Shown: positions 22,331 to 33,855, counted from the first letter of the stretch. The stretch is DNA of 64,000 nt from Aricia agestis (GCF_905147365.1 NC_056427.1:3601001-3665000), one strand, 5' to 3'. The notes: generated from the sequence alone by a model not told the origin. Numbers and translations: made by a program.

Positions 22331-22482
22331 GGGAACCGGCAATTCGCTCCCAATACGCTCGTCTCATGGTGCTGGTTCCGCCGGAACCACCTCGTATCAT
22401 CGGTGGTCCCGTTGTAACCGCGGTGGAAGACCAGGATATAAACCTGGAGTGCGTATCGGTTGGCGGGAAACCTGCAGCTGAG
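22331..22482 (+). CDS. rst: rst exon 4: Ig1-Ig2 junction
   Basis: Acceptor ttacag|gg (phase 1), donor gag|gtttgt (phase 0). Reads GEPAIRSQYARLMVLVPPEP, PRIIGGPVVTAVEDQDINLE and CVSVGGKPAAE. IRSQYARLMVLVPPEPP is the conserved linker from Ig1 to Ig2. LECVS has the first Ig2 cysteine and GGKPAAE leads to the core tryptophan in the next exon. Confidence 0.95.
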
Positions 22483-23083
22483 GTTTGTAACCTTTACATA
22501 ATATGGCTATTGGCCTTAACCTTTAACTGGTATCGGGGGTCAAAAGTTACCCCAGGCGTTCGAATTTTCTATGATATCTTTACTATTTAAACATTTAAAA
22601 CTCTTCTGATTCTGTGTCATCTCGTTACGTCGGGTAATGCGGCGGATGACGAACGTACGTGGCTCTACTGTTGCTGAAAGCGGAGTTACATACAGTGCTG
22701 GGGTCAAAAATTACCCCCGATATCAGAAGTATATGTTATTTTTAACGGAGGTACCGTTGTCATGGTTTTAAATATTTTTTTTCGATACATCGGGAATTTG
22801 AAACCAAAATTAGACTTTATGAAATAAATACTTGATACGAGTATAGATCTTTTTTATGTAAGGAAAAAAATATTATTCATTAGTGTTATTGGCCTTAAAA
22901 GCTGAAATTTATTAGGTTGAGAGATTTATTTCGGTATAAAAAACTAATTAATTTGAAAAAAAAGCTGTTTTGATATATTTTTTATGTTTCATTGAAGTGG
23001 GGTCACTTTTTACCCCCGATACCAGATACGTTGAATTTTTTAGCGAAACCAGCTAAGGGTTAAGGCTCAAGGCAGAGGCGAAA

Positions 23084-23137
23084 CGAGCAGTTTCAGTGTC
23101 ATATGATTTTAAAATCATATGACACTGAAACTGCTCG
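23084..23137. repeat. Perfect 54-bp palindrome
   Basis: cgagcagtttcagtgtcata continues to tgatttt and is mirrored without a spacer by aaaatca ... tgacactgaaactgctcg (27 + 27 bases). Confidence 0.95.
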
Positions 23138-23189
23138 CCTCGCATAACTTACCTTAATTATACGCTTAACCTAGCTTAACATTATCAAT

Positions 23190-23274
23190 TGTATTACGGG
23201 AAGTGTTCCGAGGAATTATTCGAAATACCTCCTGCAACTTTTCGCCATCGTTCCACGCGAATTCGTTCATCACC
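23190..23274 (-). pseudogene. LINE fragment beside MITE D
   Basis: gtgttccgaggaattattcg, aatacctcctgcaacttttc and cgttccacgcgaa match 57268-57325 in the decayed LINE (gtgctctgaggaattgttcg). MITE D at 23275 cuts it off. Strand relative to the source not certain. Confidence 0.5.
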
Positions 23275-23756
23275 TTAAGAGGATACACCAGGGGCTAGAG
23301 AAATGAAAAAAAGTACGTGTAATATCTATAGCTGTCTCCCTTACCTCAAGCCTATACCGCAGACCGCGATAGATACAACTGCAGAAAATTCAGAAAATCA
23401 ACGATTCGTTGTCCCCTGATTCCTTCTCCAAAACTTAACCGATTTAAGTATTTTTTTCATTAAATATTAAAAAAAAGGCTTGAGCTGTGTTCCTATGTTT
23501 TGCTTTTTTATGTATAATCTAGCCAAATCTGTTTTCTGAACGTTTGAACACAGCGGAAAATCTGGCCATCTTTTTGGGTTTTTGAACGGTCATATCTTAT
23601 TCAATGATTAAATTATGAAAAAAAAGAAAACATAGGGACATTGTATTAGTGGCCATAGATATTCAGGAAAAAAATTATAACTCTACTAGCATTATCCAGG
23701 GAGGAAACAGGGGACAACGTTTGTATGGAAAAAATGGCGGTGTGAAATCCTCTTAA
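23275..23756 (+). mobile_element. MITE D (TTAA-flanked, ~490 bp), copy 1
   Basis: TTAA|gaggatacaccaggg at the left and ggtgtgaaatcctc|TTAA at the right. Body motifs: acgattcgttgtcccctgat, cttgagctgtgttcctatgt, aaaagaaaacatagggacat. Three other copies (37447, 43011, 62274) are closely similar. TTAA target and short TIR fit a piggyBac-type non-autonomous element, but the usual CCC start is absent. No transposase. Confidence 0.8.
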
Positions 23757-23858
23757 TGTTGAACTTAACATGTACACCTAATAGTTTTCTTCCTTATAGG
23801 CTTAATTGTCTGGTTACATACTAACTATTTAATAATATACCCTGGTTTCTTACTCTAG

Positions 23859-23950
23859 ATCACCTGGGTGGACCACGAAGGTTCTGTCCTGGGGCAGGGA
23901 GTCACCTATTCCGTGGAGGAGATGGCTGATCGAAGGAGGTTCATTGCCAG
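23859..23950 (+). CDS. rst: rst exon 5: Ig2 middle
   Basis: Acceptor ctctag|atc (phase 0), donor gccag|gtacgg (phase 2). Reads ITWVDHEGSVLGQGVTYSVE and EMADRRRFIAR. ITW carries the Ig2 core tryptophan; ADRRRFIARS parallels ADSRRITARS of the fly protein. Confidence 0.95.
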
Positions 23951-24318
23951 GTACGGTGCTACTGGATACTTTCTAGCAAGAGAGAATCCGGATTTCTGCC
24001 AAAAATCTCTCTTGATTAATCGATTTGGCTCTCTTCAATTATGGCAGGATTAAAAATTAAGAATTTCAGTTTTTCATTCTATTGTTAGATAAAATATTAT
24101 GCTTCCTATGCTTAGGTCTTAATCCGGAACCTATTTCGGCTTTCAACTATTTCAGCGTACATTGTTTACTATTTGATAGGAAACACTAAGTGGAAACCAG
24201 TCCCAGACGTATTGACCTGCTCATTCCTCTGGACTAGGCCGACTATGTTGCGAGAATGCCTGTATGTGCTTGGTCAACCATACGGACATTTAAATTCATG
24301 TCCCAGGCACCACATTTG

Positions 24319-24556
24319 ATGAGTGGTTTCTTCGCTCAGAAGATACTGTATAAGTCATCCACAACGGATGCCAAGGCCTAGTATTGTACATTTAATGAGT
24401 GGTTTCTTCGCTCAGAAGATACTGTATAAGTCATCCACAACGGATGCCAAGGCCTAGTTTTGTACGACAGTTAATGAGTGGTTTCTTCGCTCAGAAGATA
24501 CTGTAGTCTGTATATAAGTCATCCACAACGGATGCAAAGGCCTAGTTTTGTATACT
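24319..24556. repeat. Three-unit minisatellite next to exon 6
   Basis: Units start at 24319, 24395 and 24474, each atgagtggtttcttcgctca followed by gaagatactgta, cacaacggatgccaaggcct and agt(a/t)ttgta. Unit 3 has an 8-base insertion (gtctgtat). Ends ~26 bases before exon 6, leaving the branch-site candidate ctaac and a short pyrimidine stretch. Confidence 0.95.
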
Positions 24557-24582
24557 GTTGCTAACAAACTCTTTCAACGCAG

Positions 24583-24691
24583 ATCCATCATCAACATACG
24601 TCCCAAGAGGAGCCATCACGATCAGACATTCACCTGCCAAGCTCAGAACACTGCGGATAGGGCTTACAGATCCACTACTGTAAAGATTAAG
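24583..24691 (+). CDS. rst: rst exon 6: end of Ig2
   Basis: Acceptor acgcag|a (phase 2), donor aag|gtcagt (phase 0). Reads SIINIRPKRSHHDQTFTCQA then QNTADRAYRSTTVKIK. FTCQAQNTADR holds the second Ig2 cysteine and is identical to the fly protein over that run. Confidence 0.95.
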
Positions 24692-24796
24692 GTCAGTACA
24701 TCTAGATTATAAGACCTAGGATTCGTGGCGAACCGGGTTTGTAAAGAAATCCTAGGAGTGTAAGGTGACCCTTATATGTATAGGGTTCACTGTGAT

Positions 24797-25029
24797 AGTA
24801 TGGGCGGCGACCAAATCAAGAAATTCCGTAACGAAAAAAACCTAACACCTCCGCTCCGACCGGCAGAGCGGTGCTGCGTTGCCGTGCATCGTCTAACGTC
24901 GTTTCAGTTCGGCAGACTACGGCACGGTGTTTGTGTGCGTGCGACTAGACGTATGCGAATTATAATTGCATAAGATGATAACAAATGCTTTGCAATAGTT
25001 TAACCGCGGCAGTCCCCGAGTGCAACACA
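24797..25029 (+). repeat. Dispersed repeat ending gcggcagtccccgagtgc
   Basis: Starts gcggcgaccaaatcaagaaa, contains gtctaacgtcgtttcagttc and ggtgtttgtgtgcgtgcgac, ends accgcggcagtccccgagtg. Relatives at 59316-59545 and split around a SINE at 45660-46171. Class unknown. Confidence 0.65.
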
Positions 25030-25059
25030 TTTTTTTTGTGATTTCTATGGGCCAGCGCC

Positions 25060-25345
25060 CGTTTTTTTTTATGCATTGCTCATGGTGGCACCGAGGCGTT
25101 GGCTCCCATCTGGCCGTAGTGGCCGAAACACCCATGTCCTGTCAGCATCTGCACCATCCGATAGGAGAGGGAGCCGTTACGCACGCTGGTACGATGCGCC
25201 ACCCAATCCTCCAATACTGGACGAATTGCTGCGACCACTCTGTGACCGGCAGTTGGCGATGCCATTTGGTCCTGCCAGTTGCGCATGATCAACATTCGCG
25301 CCCGGCGACGCCATCGGGCTGCCTAATCTATGGGCTAGAGCCCCA
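25060..25345 (-). pseudogene. LINE ORF2 C-terminal relic (R1/TRAS-like)
   Basis: The minus strand reads VVAAIRPVLEDWVAHRTSVR, LSYRMVQMLTGHGCFGHYGQ and then, in another frame, PRCHHEQ. A GHGCF...Y near the end followed by Cys/His residues is characteristic of the C-terminus of R1-clade and related non-LTR retrotransposons. Frames switch, so the relic is dead. Flanked by degenerate MITE B sequence at 25360-25465. Confidence 0.6.
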
Positions 25346-26089
25346 GCAGCGTCATGATTTGTCCATACAAAAGTTTTGAAAGCAGTGAACTTTATACAAG
25401 GCTTACATAGTACATACACAGTAGATACATACCCTAACCGAAAGTATTATCACTCTGTTTGGTTACATAAGATAAAGGTAGGATATAGACTATTCTAGAA
25501 TCTAAATCCTACCTTTATTCCGCAACCTCTCGCAAAAGTCCGCCAAGTCGAAGTACAATAATTACGTTTCTTGAGATATTCCCTCCCTCGTCATAAAATT
25601 ATTACCTTTTCTCATCCCTAAATAAAGGATAAGACGCTGATTTATGCTGTTTGTTTTAGCCTGGGCTGTTCCTTTTTATTTTACCTTCCTTTACCATAAA
25701 AATGAGCCTTATGTATTCAAAATAGGGCCTTCTCATAACTAAATAAAATAGGCCTGAACGGCGCAAAACAGGCTGTTCAGGGTTATTTTACCTTTCTTTG
25801 TCGTTAAAATCAGCCTTATGTCTTCAAAGTAAGGCCTCATCAAAGGTGTGAAACGCGTTATACAAAAAACTTGATCCAGATGTACATTTCGCAAGAATTT
25901 CGTTTTTGTTGCGAAATTAAAAAATGTTAAGTTATGTAAAGGTTATCTTGTTTGAATAGGATTTACACCAAGCACTAGCAGAAAATTGGTGTAAAATAAT
26001 GCTTTATGTTTAAGTTTGATCGTACAATTTGCACAGATTTTTTTTATAAATCTTAATAGATTTGAAACAAATACTTTCAGATCTTTCAG

Positions 26090-26200
26090 AACGTGCACCA
26101 ACATTCTGAAAGTATTGCCTACTACCGGTTCGGAAACCCGGCGAGAAGAACCAGCGTAAGAAACTCGCACGGGGCCACTTTTTACCAAATAAGTGGCTTT
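26090..26200 (-). repeat. LINE 3'UTR fragment, inverted
   Basis: Complement of the LINE 3'UTR at 42.55-42.68 kb: cctactaccggttcggaaac, ccggcgagaagaaccagcgt, aagaaactcgcacggggcc. The conserved hairpin region is retained. Confidence 0.75.
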
Positions 26201-26308
26201 TTTTCGAACGCGCTAATCTTACGAACTACTGGAGAAAATTTTATTGTCATTTGGCACAAATATTAAAGAGTAGATGATGGGAAAAGCTACATTTTCACAT
26301 TTATTTGT

Positions 26309-26636
26309 GGGAGAGCCATGCTTCGGCACGAATGGGCCGGCTCGACCGGAGAAATACCACGTTCTAACAGAAAACCGGCGTGATTCAGCGCTTGTGCTGT
26401 GTTTCGCCGAGTGAGTGAGTTCACCGGAGGTCCAATCCCCTACTCTATTCCCTTCCCTACCCTCCCCTATTACCTTCCCTTCCCTTCCCTACTCTCCCCT
26501 ATTACCCTATCCCCTCTTAAAAGGCCGGCAACGCACTTGCAGCTCTTCTGATGCTGCGAGTGTCGATGGGCGACGGTAGTTGCTTTCCATCAGGTGACCC
26601 GTTTGCTCGTTTGCCCCCTTATTTCATTTTAAAAAA
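26309..26636 (+). repeat. Composite short retroposon, copy
   Basis: Sense full-length copy from gggagagccatgcttcggca to cccccttatttcat and A-rich end; two rounds of ccttcccttccctac in the variable tract. Confidence 0.9.
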
Positions 26637-26699
26637 TGGCTTTATTTTTGCGGGAAAATGTACGGTTCCCGTGAAATTGCTCATTAACGTGGGCAAATA

Positions 26700-26895
26700 T
26701 CCATACTAATATTATAAATCCGAAAGTGTATTACTGTCTGTCTCTTCACACCCAAACAGCTGAACCGATTTTGCTGAAACTTGGTATGGAGATACTTTGA
26801 GTCCCTGGCAAGGACATAGGATACATTTTACCCCGGAAGAATGTGCGGTTCCCACGAAATTCCTCATTCCGGGCAGAGTCGTGGCGATCGTCTAG
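26700..26895 (+). mobile_element. Complete short Helitron-like element
   Basis: A|TCCATACTAATATTATAA at the start and gtggcgatcgtCTAG|T at the end, 196 bp. The interior has the typical ctgaaccgattttgctgaaa and ggacataggatacattttac. Best-formed short copy in the window. Confidence 0.8.
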
Positions 26896-27579
26896 TACAC
26901 TCATAACAGTCTTAATGAGGAAAAACTTGTTTCCCTGAACATTTTCTTCTCAATGACTTTTCGCTCTGATAACTTTTATGTTCCCCTTACAATTAACCTG
27001 TAATTTTATTAGCGATGTTTTCGTATTAAACAGAAAGGCCTCGTGGAAAACTCGAACAATAAGAAAAATCCCAAGTCTAGCTGTAGCGGTTCTTGAGAAA
27101 CAGGCTGGAGACAGACAGACAGCGAAGTCTTAGTTATAAGGTTTGCAGGTTTTTACCCTTTGGGTACGAAACCCTAAAAAGTTGTAAATATAACGATTTC
27201 TCAAGTAAGTATGTCTGTGAGTCTTCAGTGAGAGTTCACGCTTAAACGGCTGAACCGTTTTAGATCAAATATAGCACGAAGATATTTGAGGGACGCGAAA
27301 AGACAGGATAGTTAGATTTAGATTGCGAAAAAGTGTACGGTTACCGCGCGATAAAAGAATTAGGGTGTACAACAGAATTGCGGGCGTCATCTAGTAAGAT
27401 AAAAAAACAAACTAGTTTTTTTTTATCTTTGGCTGCATTTTTTCTTTCACCTAAACGCAATTGGACATAGAAATGTTCAAGTCCTTACTCCCTATAAAGC
27501 GACACCATATTTTACAGCGTCGAACCCGCAATTTAGGGTTCCGTAGAATCGTTGCAAACTTTTATTATATACCTAGATG

Positions 27580-27784
27580 TCATTTTTACGTCAGATTTAG
27601 TTCTCTTCTGCCCTGACTCCGCTTCAAATAGGCACAAAAAATAAGTCCAGCGTACTTGTATATTGGAGGTTAGTGATTTTTGCGTCGATTTAGTTCTCTT
27701 CCCCCGCATTGGGGGCACTGATTCCGCTTCAAATAGGCACAAAAAATAAGTCCAGCATACTTGTATATTGGAGGTTAGTGATTT
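27580..27784. repeat. ~100-bp tandem duplication
   Basis: Two units share ccgcttcaaataggcacaaa, aaaataagtccagc and acttgtatattggaggttag. The second has an extra cccccgcattgggggc. Confidence 0.9.
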
Positions 27785-28881
27785 TGCTCACAACCTATTG
27801 TTTTTATTATTGATATTTGCTAACAGGTTTAAATCTTTTCGTTATAGTTATTTAAAAATTGTAAACTGTATTTCATTAGTCATTACATTCTTTTTGACAG
27901 CTGAAATTCTACTGAACCCAAGTTAATATTTTGAACTCCGTCAGTCCAAATAGAGACGTAAAAGAAAATAAACACGAAAAAGCCTATCCATTTTAATTTG
28001 ACCCCTCAATTTACTGAGTTCTCGGCGGATTACTGGCAATACTGCTGACTGGTATAATTGTATAGGTCAGGATATATTGGCGTGGGTAAAGGAAAATTTG
28101 TGACGATGCAGCGAAGAAGTGAAAATTTCTTTTTCTTTTTTTGTTATTTGAGTAAAACATCTGAAAAAAAAAACCTTTAATAAGGGAAGCTTAGACTTTT
28201 TTGGGTGCGTTTTAGGTTGAACGATGAGGCTTAAAAAATATTGTCCCCTTTTGAACCTCTATTTATTTTTTAAAACCAAAAGCTTGTATTATTTGTCGGT
28301 TCTCCAAAACCTACTTCAACGGATTTTTATAAAAATTCACTAGGTAGTAATTTAACACTTATGAAAAAATACAGATGAATTATCTAATAATAATGTGTTT
28401 TCGCGACTTCGTTCATCCGAAAATTCGCACTGTAACCGTACATTTTTAACAGTAAAACCTATCCTATATCTTTTCCCGGATCTCAAAGTAACTCAATACC
28501 AAATTTAATCAAAATCGGCTCAGCGGTTTATGAGACAGACACCGTTGTGTTAAAAACAGAAATCAGCTAGGGGTCTCTGGAATTTCAAATTAGTAATATT
28601 AAGGCACTGATTAGGGATTTCGGTATAATGAAAAGGTGGGCGTCGAAAAAGGTTTTATAGCCAAAATAAATGAGACGCCCTTAGATAATGTTTAATGGTT
28701 TATTAGAATTTGAGCACCTTTTATAAAGTCGTATCATTGTAATGAAGTTCATGCTAATGTAATAAGCCTTAGGTAAGGTAAGGTAAGTAAGGTGTCTATG
28801 TCATTGACAAAACAGATGCAGCAATATTAAGACGTGAGTGGAAGAATCGAACAAGTAACATTTCGTAACATATTATAAATA
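27785..28881. other. Intron, no gene recognised
   Basis: AT-rich; a few Helitron-like fragments (gcggtttatgagacagacac near 28520). No exon-like frame with conserved residues. Confidence 0.5.
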
Positions 28882-29035
28882 CTAGCTATTTGACCGAGCT
28901 TTGCTCGGTATTCGATAAAACACGAATTAAATGACATTTTCTAAAAATGTTTCCTACCTAAGTCGATTTATCGCCCCCGAAACCCCCTATATACTAAATA
29001 TCACGAAAATCGTTGGAGCCGATTCCGAGGTGCTG
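28882..29035 (-). mobile_element. Helitron-like 3' end, third type, inverted
   Basis: ctagctatttgaccgagctt, tgctcggt and cgcccccgaaaccccctata are the complement of 17212-17355. Confidence 0.65.
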
Positions 29036-29817
29036 AAATAAAGATGTGATTAACCAGATATCGGCAGATTTGGAGCCGATGGGTTTGGGAGCACACACCG
29101 TGCCTTCCGACATTCACAATAATTCTGATATTTGGCAGGTGACGCTTGTCACCTCTCAAATATCCATCGTCAGTACCCCAATCTGGTACTGGCCGCTCCA
29201 ACAGATAACATACATTATGAAACTTATCTCAAAATAAGTTGCCAATAGACAAGTTAACCGCGCACGCCGTTATATATACATATTATAATAAAACTTGTAA
29301 CTTCTCTTCTTCTTATCCCAGCTAATATATCTGGCTACCCATATAATCCACAGTTATTCTATTTCAAATAATTTTCCCGCCCCTCAAGCCTCCATTTAAG
29401 CAAAAAAACGGGTTGTTATTTCATCATTACCTTATTATTGTTATTAAAAAAAAAAAGACATCCGTTGCGCCAAAACTCATTTATCCCGTGGAACTGTACA
29501 TTTTTCCGGAATAAAAAGTATCGTATGTCCTTGACCGGGACTCAAAGTATCAGCTGAATCGGTGCAGCGGTTCAGGCGTGAAGAGGTAACAGACCGACAG
29601 ACAGACTTTTACATATTTTACGAAACGTTAAAGATGATGCTCGCAACTCTGTTGCGCCAAAAATCGTTAATCGCGCAGAAATCGTACTTTCCGAGATAAA
29701 AAGTATCCCATGTCCTTTCCCGGGACTCTTAAAAGTATTTCTAAACCAAACTTCAGCAAAATCTTCAGTAAAAAAAGTATGATTAGTTTGGGTGAATTTT
29801 TAAATGAATATACTTAC

Positions 29818-29977
29818 ATTGTTTAACAAAAATAAGTGATAATACTTTAGGGTGTGTACGTGTTCCTTGTAGAGAGTTCACTGTGAAAGTAGCAGCTCTG
29901 AAAGACGAAAAATTTTTTCCACTTTTGTATGGGCAAGGGCCCGAGCGTCACGAGTTTCCCCATGTAAAAGTGAAGGT
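29818..29977. mobile_element. Truncated MITE B
   Basis: Left arm aacaaaaataagtgataata, gtgtacgtgttccttgtaga and the loop region are present; the complementary right end is missing. Confidence 0.75.
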
Positions 29978-30966
29978 TAAGTGATTAATAAAAATACATT
30001 TTATAAATAGACGACAGACTTTTGTCACCAACTTTTTTTGCAACCTAATACTGTTAACTATGACCCTTCGTAAAATCCCTAAAATCACTTAACCCTTCCA
30101 ATGCCGGCATTAACTAATCAGCCCTTTTTAGGGCTTCGTCTAGACTACGTGTTGACTTAGGTCAGTATCGTTTACTGTAATTGAACTCTTAAATCTGGGG
30201 GCATGGTAGCGCCAAGCCAAGTCGAGCAAAAATATTAAATAAAATTTTTTTTGTTCCATGTTTTAACCTGATTGAATATTCGTGTAGGCGGAAAAATATA
30301 CGTTGGATTCTTTAAAAGTTATGCCGGCTGTTTAGTTTCGTTTTCACTTCAGCCGGCACTCGCAGAGTGCAACCCGTATTTTTTTTAGGGTTCCGTACCC
30401 AAAAAGAGGGATTAATAAGGTTTCGTTATCTGTCCGCCACCATTCACCAGGCTGTTTTAGCTAAACTGCCTTACCTGCAGCTTAGAACCAGCATTTAAAT
30501 AAAAGAATGTTAAAACATTATTATAACCTTTAAATTAAACAAGAACTTTGCCCTTTAAAAATGCACTCCATTCGGAAACCTCTAAAATAAACGTATAACA
30601 CGATTTATAAAGTTGGACGAATTCGCGCTCCTAACTATGCTAACCGTATTAAAGGCGGTTCGCCGGTATTTTACCTCTAAAATGTCCTTTATGATAACGC
30701 AATAAGGCTCATAATCTAAAGGCCTTATGCCCTCTAAATTTTAGAAGCGAGAAAAGATAAATTGCTCCAGTGCACGCGATTTTAATATTAAGTGCTATGG
30801 AGTTAGGGTTTGTTTTGTGATGCACTAGATATGCGGGTAGATCTAAAATAAAACGTAATTGCATAGCTAATAGCAATCATAGTGTAGTATATCAAAGAGA
30901 ATATACATAAAAAATAATCAGTATGTAGTAGAATAATATGTTAACCTTCATAATGTACCTGTTTCG
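29978..30966. other. Intron, no gene recognised
   Basis: AT-rich, with a short ggttccgtacccaaa repeat end near 30389 and otherwise no structure I can name. Confidence 0.5.
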
Positions 30967-31046
30967 GTGGCCGGTTTCATTGAAACCAGGAGGATTTTAC
31001 AGTGGCACTTGGCCACTGTAAGAACCTCCTGGTGTGCTTGGTGTTG

Positions 31047-31284
31047 TTTTTTATAAAATAAGAGGGCAAACGAGCAAAGGGGTCACCTGATGGAAAGTAA
31101 CTACCGTCGCCCATGGACACTCGCAACATCAGAATTACTGCAGGTGTGTTGCCGGCCTTTTAAGAGGGAATACGCTCTCTTCTTGAAGGTTTGCAGGTCG
31201 TATAGGTCCGGAAATACTGCTGGCGACAGTTCGTTCCAGAGTTTTACAGTGCGCGGCAGAAGTTACGCGAGAAACGCACGGTGA
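31047..31284 (-). repeat. LINE 3' end with C-terminal coding remnant
   Basis: The minus strand reads NSWNELSPAVFPDLYDLQTF then KKRAYSLLKGRQHTC and a stop, followed by the retroposon tail (gttactttccatcaggtgac). This is a typical non-LTR ORF2 C-terminus, so the composite retroposon tail is a LINE 3' end. A SINE family 2 fragment with a hairpin (30967-31046) lies beside it. Confidence 0.8.
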
Positions 31285-31374
31285 CTGCCACTCATGTAGG
31301 TGATAAGGATGGTATATTATTTTTCGTGTGGGGCGATGGCGAAAAGTTGCACAAGGTATGATTCCGAACTTTTT

Positions 31375-31560
31375 TGCGCCTGATCTCTCGCCGGTCGTGT
31401 CGGTCTTCCGTCCCACTGGGTTATGAGAGTAAAGGAATAGAGAGTGCTCTTGTGTACTGCGCACACACTTGGGCACTATAAAATTACTCCCGCGTACCTG
31501 GCCTGATTTCAATGAAATCGGCCACCGTCACCGAAACCGGTGTGGGAGCTATTATTATTA
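31375..31560 (+). repeat. SINE family 2, 3' part
   Basis: gcctgatctctcgccggtcg through gaaatcggccaccgtcaccg to gtgtgggagct. The tRNA head is missing. Confidence 0.75.
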
Positions 31561-31693
31561 TACCTACCTAGCAAAATCTGTTCAAAGGTTTGAGCGTGAA
31601 GAGGTAACAGACAGACATACACTCTTTCACCTTTATAATATTAGTAGGTATGGATACTGTGATATGTGAAAACTATAATAATTTCTGTTGCAG

Positions 31694-31778
31694 GTACAAT
31701 ATGCCCCTCGGGTTCGGGTCACCATCAAATCCAAGGCGCACAATGGCAGGATAAGAGAAGGAGATACTGTGGTGCTAG
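31694..31778 (+). CDS. rst: rst exon 7: start of Ig3
   Basis: Acceptor ttgcag|gta (phase 0), donor ctag|gtaagg (phase 1). Reads VQYAPRVRVTIKSKAHNGRI then REGDTVVLG. VQYAPRV is the Ig2-Ig3 linker (fly: VKYAPKV). The split glycine precedes the first Ig3 cysteine. Confidence 0.95.
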
Positions 31779-32149
31779 GTAAGGAGCTTATTAATATTAT
31801 AAGCTAGCTGGCCCGGGGAACTTCCTATCATTTCCCTCATAATATTAACCTTCCCTGGACTTTATTTTTTTATAAAGTCCTAAGCCACATGGCGGGTAGA
31901 TTCGACACAGAACGATATCTTTTTAACAACCTAGAAACTCCACCCAGCTTGAGTGACCCCTCTCCACCAAGCCAATGTCACAACATCTAAAGGCAAAGGG
32001 TGGAGCAGCATAAAATCTAAGGAAATCGGAAAATGTCGGATCTACTGGCCGCCACACCGACTGGGACCTCACCGTTCAAAACATTAATATTATTATTAAG
32101 TATGTAATTTATAAAACAATAAATATGTATTTATTTATTATATGTATAA

Positions 32150-32220
32150 TATATTACAGTCTATTCTATTAAGTATATATATACACATATATATATTATA
32201 TTATTTATATATATGTAAAA
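32150..32220. repeat. AT-rich microsatellite
   Basis: Runs of atatat/tatata around tatatatatacacatatata; intronic low-complexity DNA. Confidence 0.85.
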
Positions 32221-32675
32221 AAAAAGTGTCCATGGCGTGAAGGACCACAATTAATTAAAATTCATAATATTATTTCAATTATCCTTGGTGCGAAAAATCT
32301 GAATAATAAAATAACAAAAAAAGGATATGGACGAACAGTCCATAGACGGCCACAATTGTATAATTAAAAAAAAAAAAAGAAAAGAAAAAAAACCTTCCCT
32401 GGATATCCACGAATATTTTTAGACTAAAATAAGCCAAAACGGTTCAGCTGTATTCGAGTCTCAGCGAGACTAACAAAGTTTCAAATTTATTTTTGTTTAT
32501 ATGTAACATAGAAGATGTGAAAGTGTGTTTGGCTGTCTGACTGTTACCTCTTCGATGTGTTAGGCATTTCAGCATCCAAGTGGGTAAACCGATTTTGATA
32601 TCTACTTATATTTTTTTTTGTTTGAAAGCGTAGGGTATCTTAATCCCTTACTTTAATGATATTATTATTGTTTAG

Positions 32676-32764
32676 GTTGTCAAGCTAGTGCGAATCCAAA
32701 CAACTTGACTTACAACTGGTACGTGAACAATATGCAAGTTACTGGCGCAATTGGGAACGAACTG
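32676..32764 (+). CDS. rst: rst exon 8: Ig3 middle
   Basis: Acceptor tttag|gt (phase 1), donor ctg|gtaaga (phase 0). Reads GCQASANPNNLTYNWYVNNM then QVTGAIGNEL. It has the first Ig3 cysteine, the core tryptophan (YNWYVN) and an N-glycosylation sequon (NLT). Confidence 0.95.
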
Positions 32765-32828
32765 GTAAGAAAATAAACAAAATAATCTTTTTGAGTATCT
32801 TCATCCATACTAAGGGTCACCGCAGATT

Positions 32829-33174
32829 TTGTTTAATGAAATAAGGGGGCAAACGAGCATACGGCTCACCTGATGGAAAACAACTTCCGTCGCCCATGGA
32901 CACTCGCAACATCAGAAGAGCTGCGGGTGCGTTGCCGGCCTTTTAAGAGGGAATAGGGTAATAGAGGAGGGTAGGGATGGGAAGAAAAGGGAATAGGGAA
33001 GGGTAGGGAATAGGTATGGGTAGGGAAGGGAAGGGAAGGAAATAGGGGAGGGAAGGGAATAGGGGAGCGTAGGGGATTGGGTCTCCGGTAAACTCACTCT
33101 CTCGGCGAAACACAGCGCAAGCGCTGTTTCACGACGGTTTTCTTGAGAACTCGGTATTTCTCCGATCGAGCCGA
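32829..33174 (-). repeat. Composite short retroposon, 5'-truncated
   Basis: Antisense copy that loses homology after ctccgatcgagccgac, so the gggagagcc head end is missing. Starts only ~65 bases after exon 8. Confidence 0.85.
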
Positions 33175-33677
33175 CGTATACAATAATTTCAAGTTGGCCG
33201 ACTATCGAACAACTAAATTGCGTAGTTTCACAATTCAATTGGACAACTTTTTAATTGTAGATAATCGGAAAGGAATCGCATTTCTGATACGATTGGTGTC
33301 CAATTAGTTGTACAATTTAGTTGGATGCAATGTGCGAGCTCTTATAAATCGCTGTAGTTATTGGTATACTATGCGATTTTATTGGCCAACTTGAAATTGT
33401 AAGTCTGCGGTCGCTCTAATATAATAAAGGCGAAAGTGCGTCTGTTACCTTCTCACGCCTGAGCCCCTGCCCCCTGAACCAATTTTGAAGAGGTTTGGTG
33501 TGGAGATACTGAATTCCCGGGATAGAATGTTGCATTATTTTTATTACACCAAAAAGTACGGTTCTGTAACAAAGTACATTTACGTGCTAGTTACGATTTG
33601 CGGGCAATATCCTTAATACCTTAGCTACTAATATTATACATTCAAAAGTCTGACTGTCTGTTATCTCTTTACTCTTA

Positions 33678-33855
33678 AGTGTCTAAGCACACTATGCCAA
33701 ATTTCCGCGGCGGCGAATTCGGCCTGCAATGTATTTTAAATTACCGATGACACCATGCCGAAATTCCGTCGCGTTATATTTTATGCGTTTGACATTGCTG
33801 ACGCAATCATACGGAATTTCCGCCGCGGAAATTCGGCATAGTGTGTTTAGACACT
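33678..33855. mobile_element. Fold-back MITE C, copy 2
   Basis: Ends agtgtctaagcacactatgc and gcatagtgtgtttagacact; centre tgtattttaaattaccgatg as in copy 1. Confidence 0.85.

Noticed and set aside
24776..25419. Several overlapping ORFs on both strands
   Set aside because: GC-rich repeat sequence and a frame-shifted LINE relic give chance open frames; only the relic is supported.
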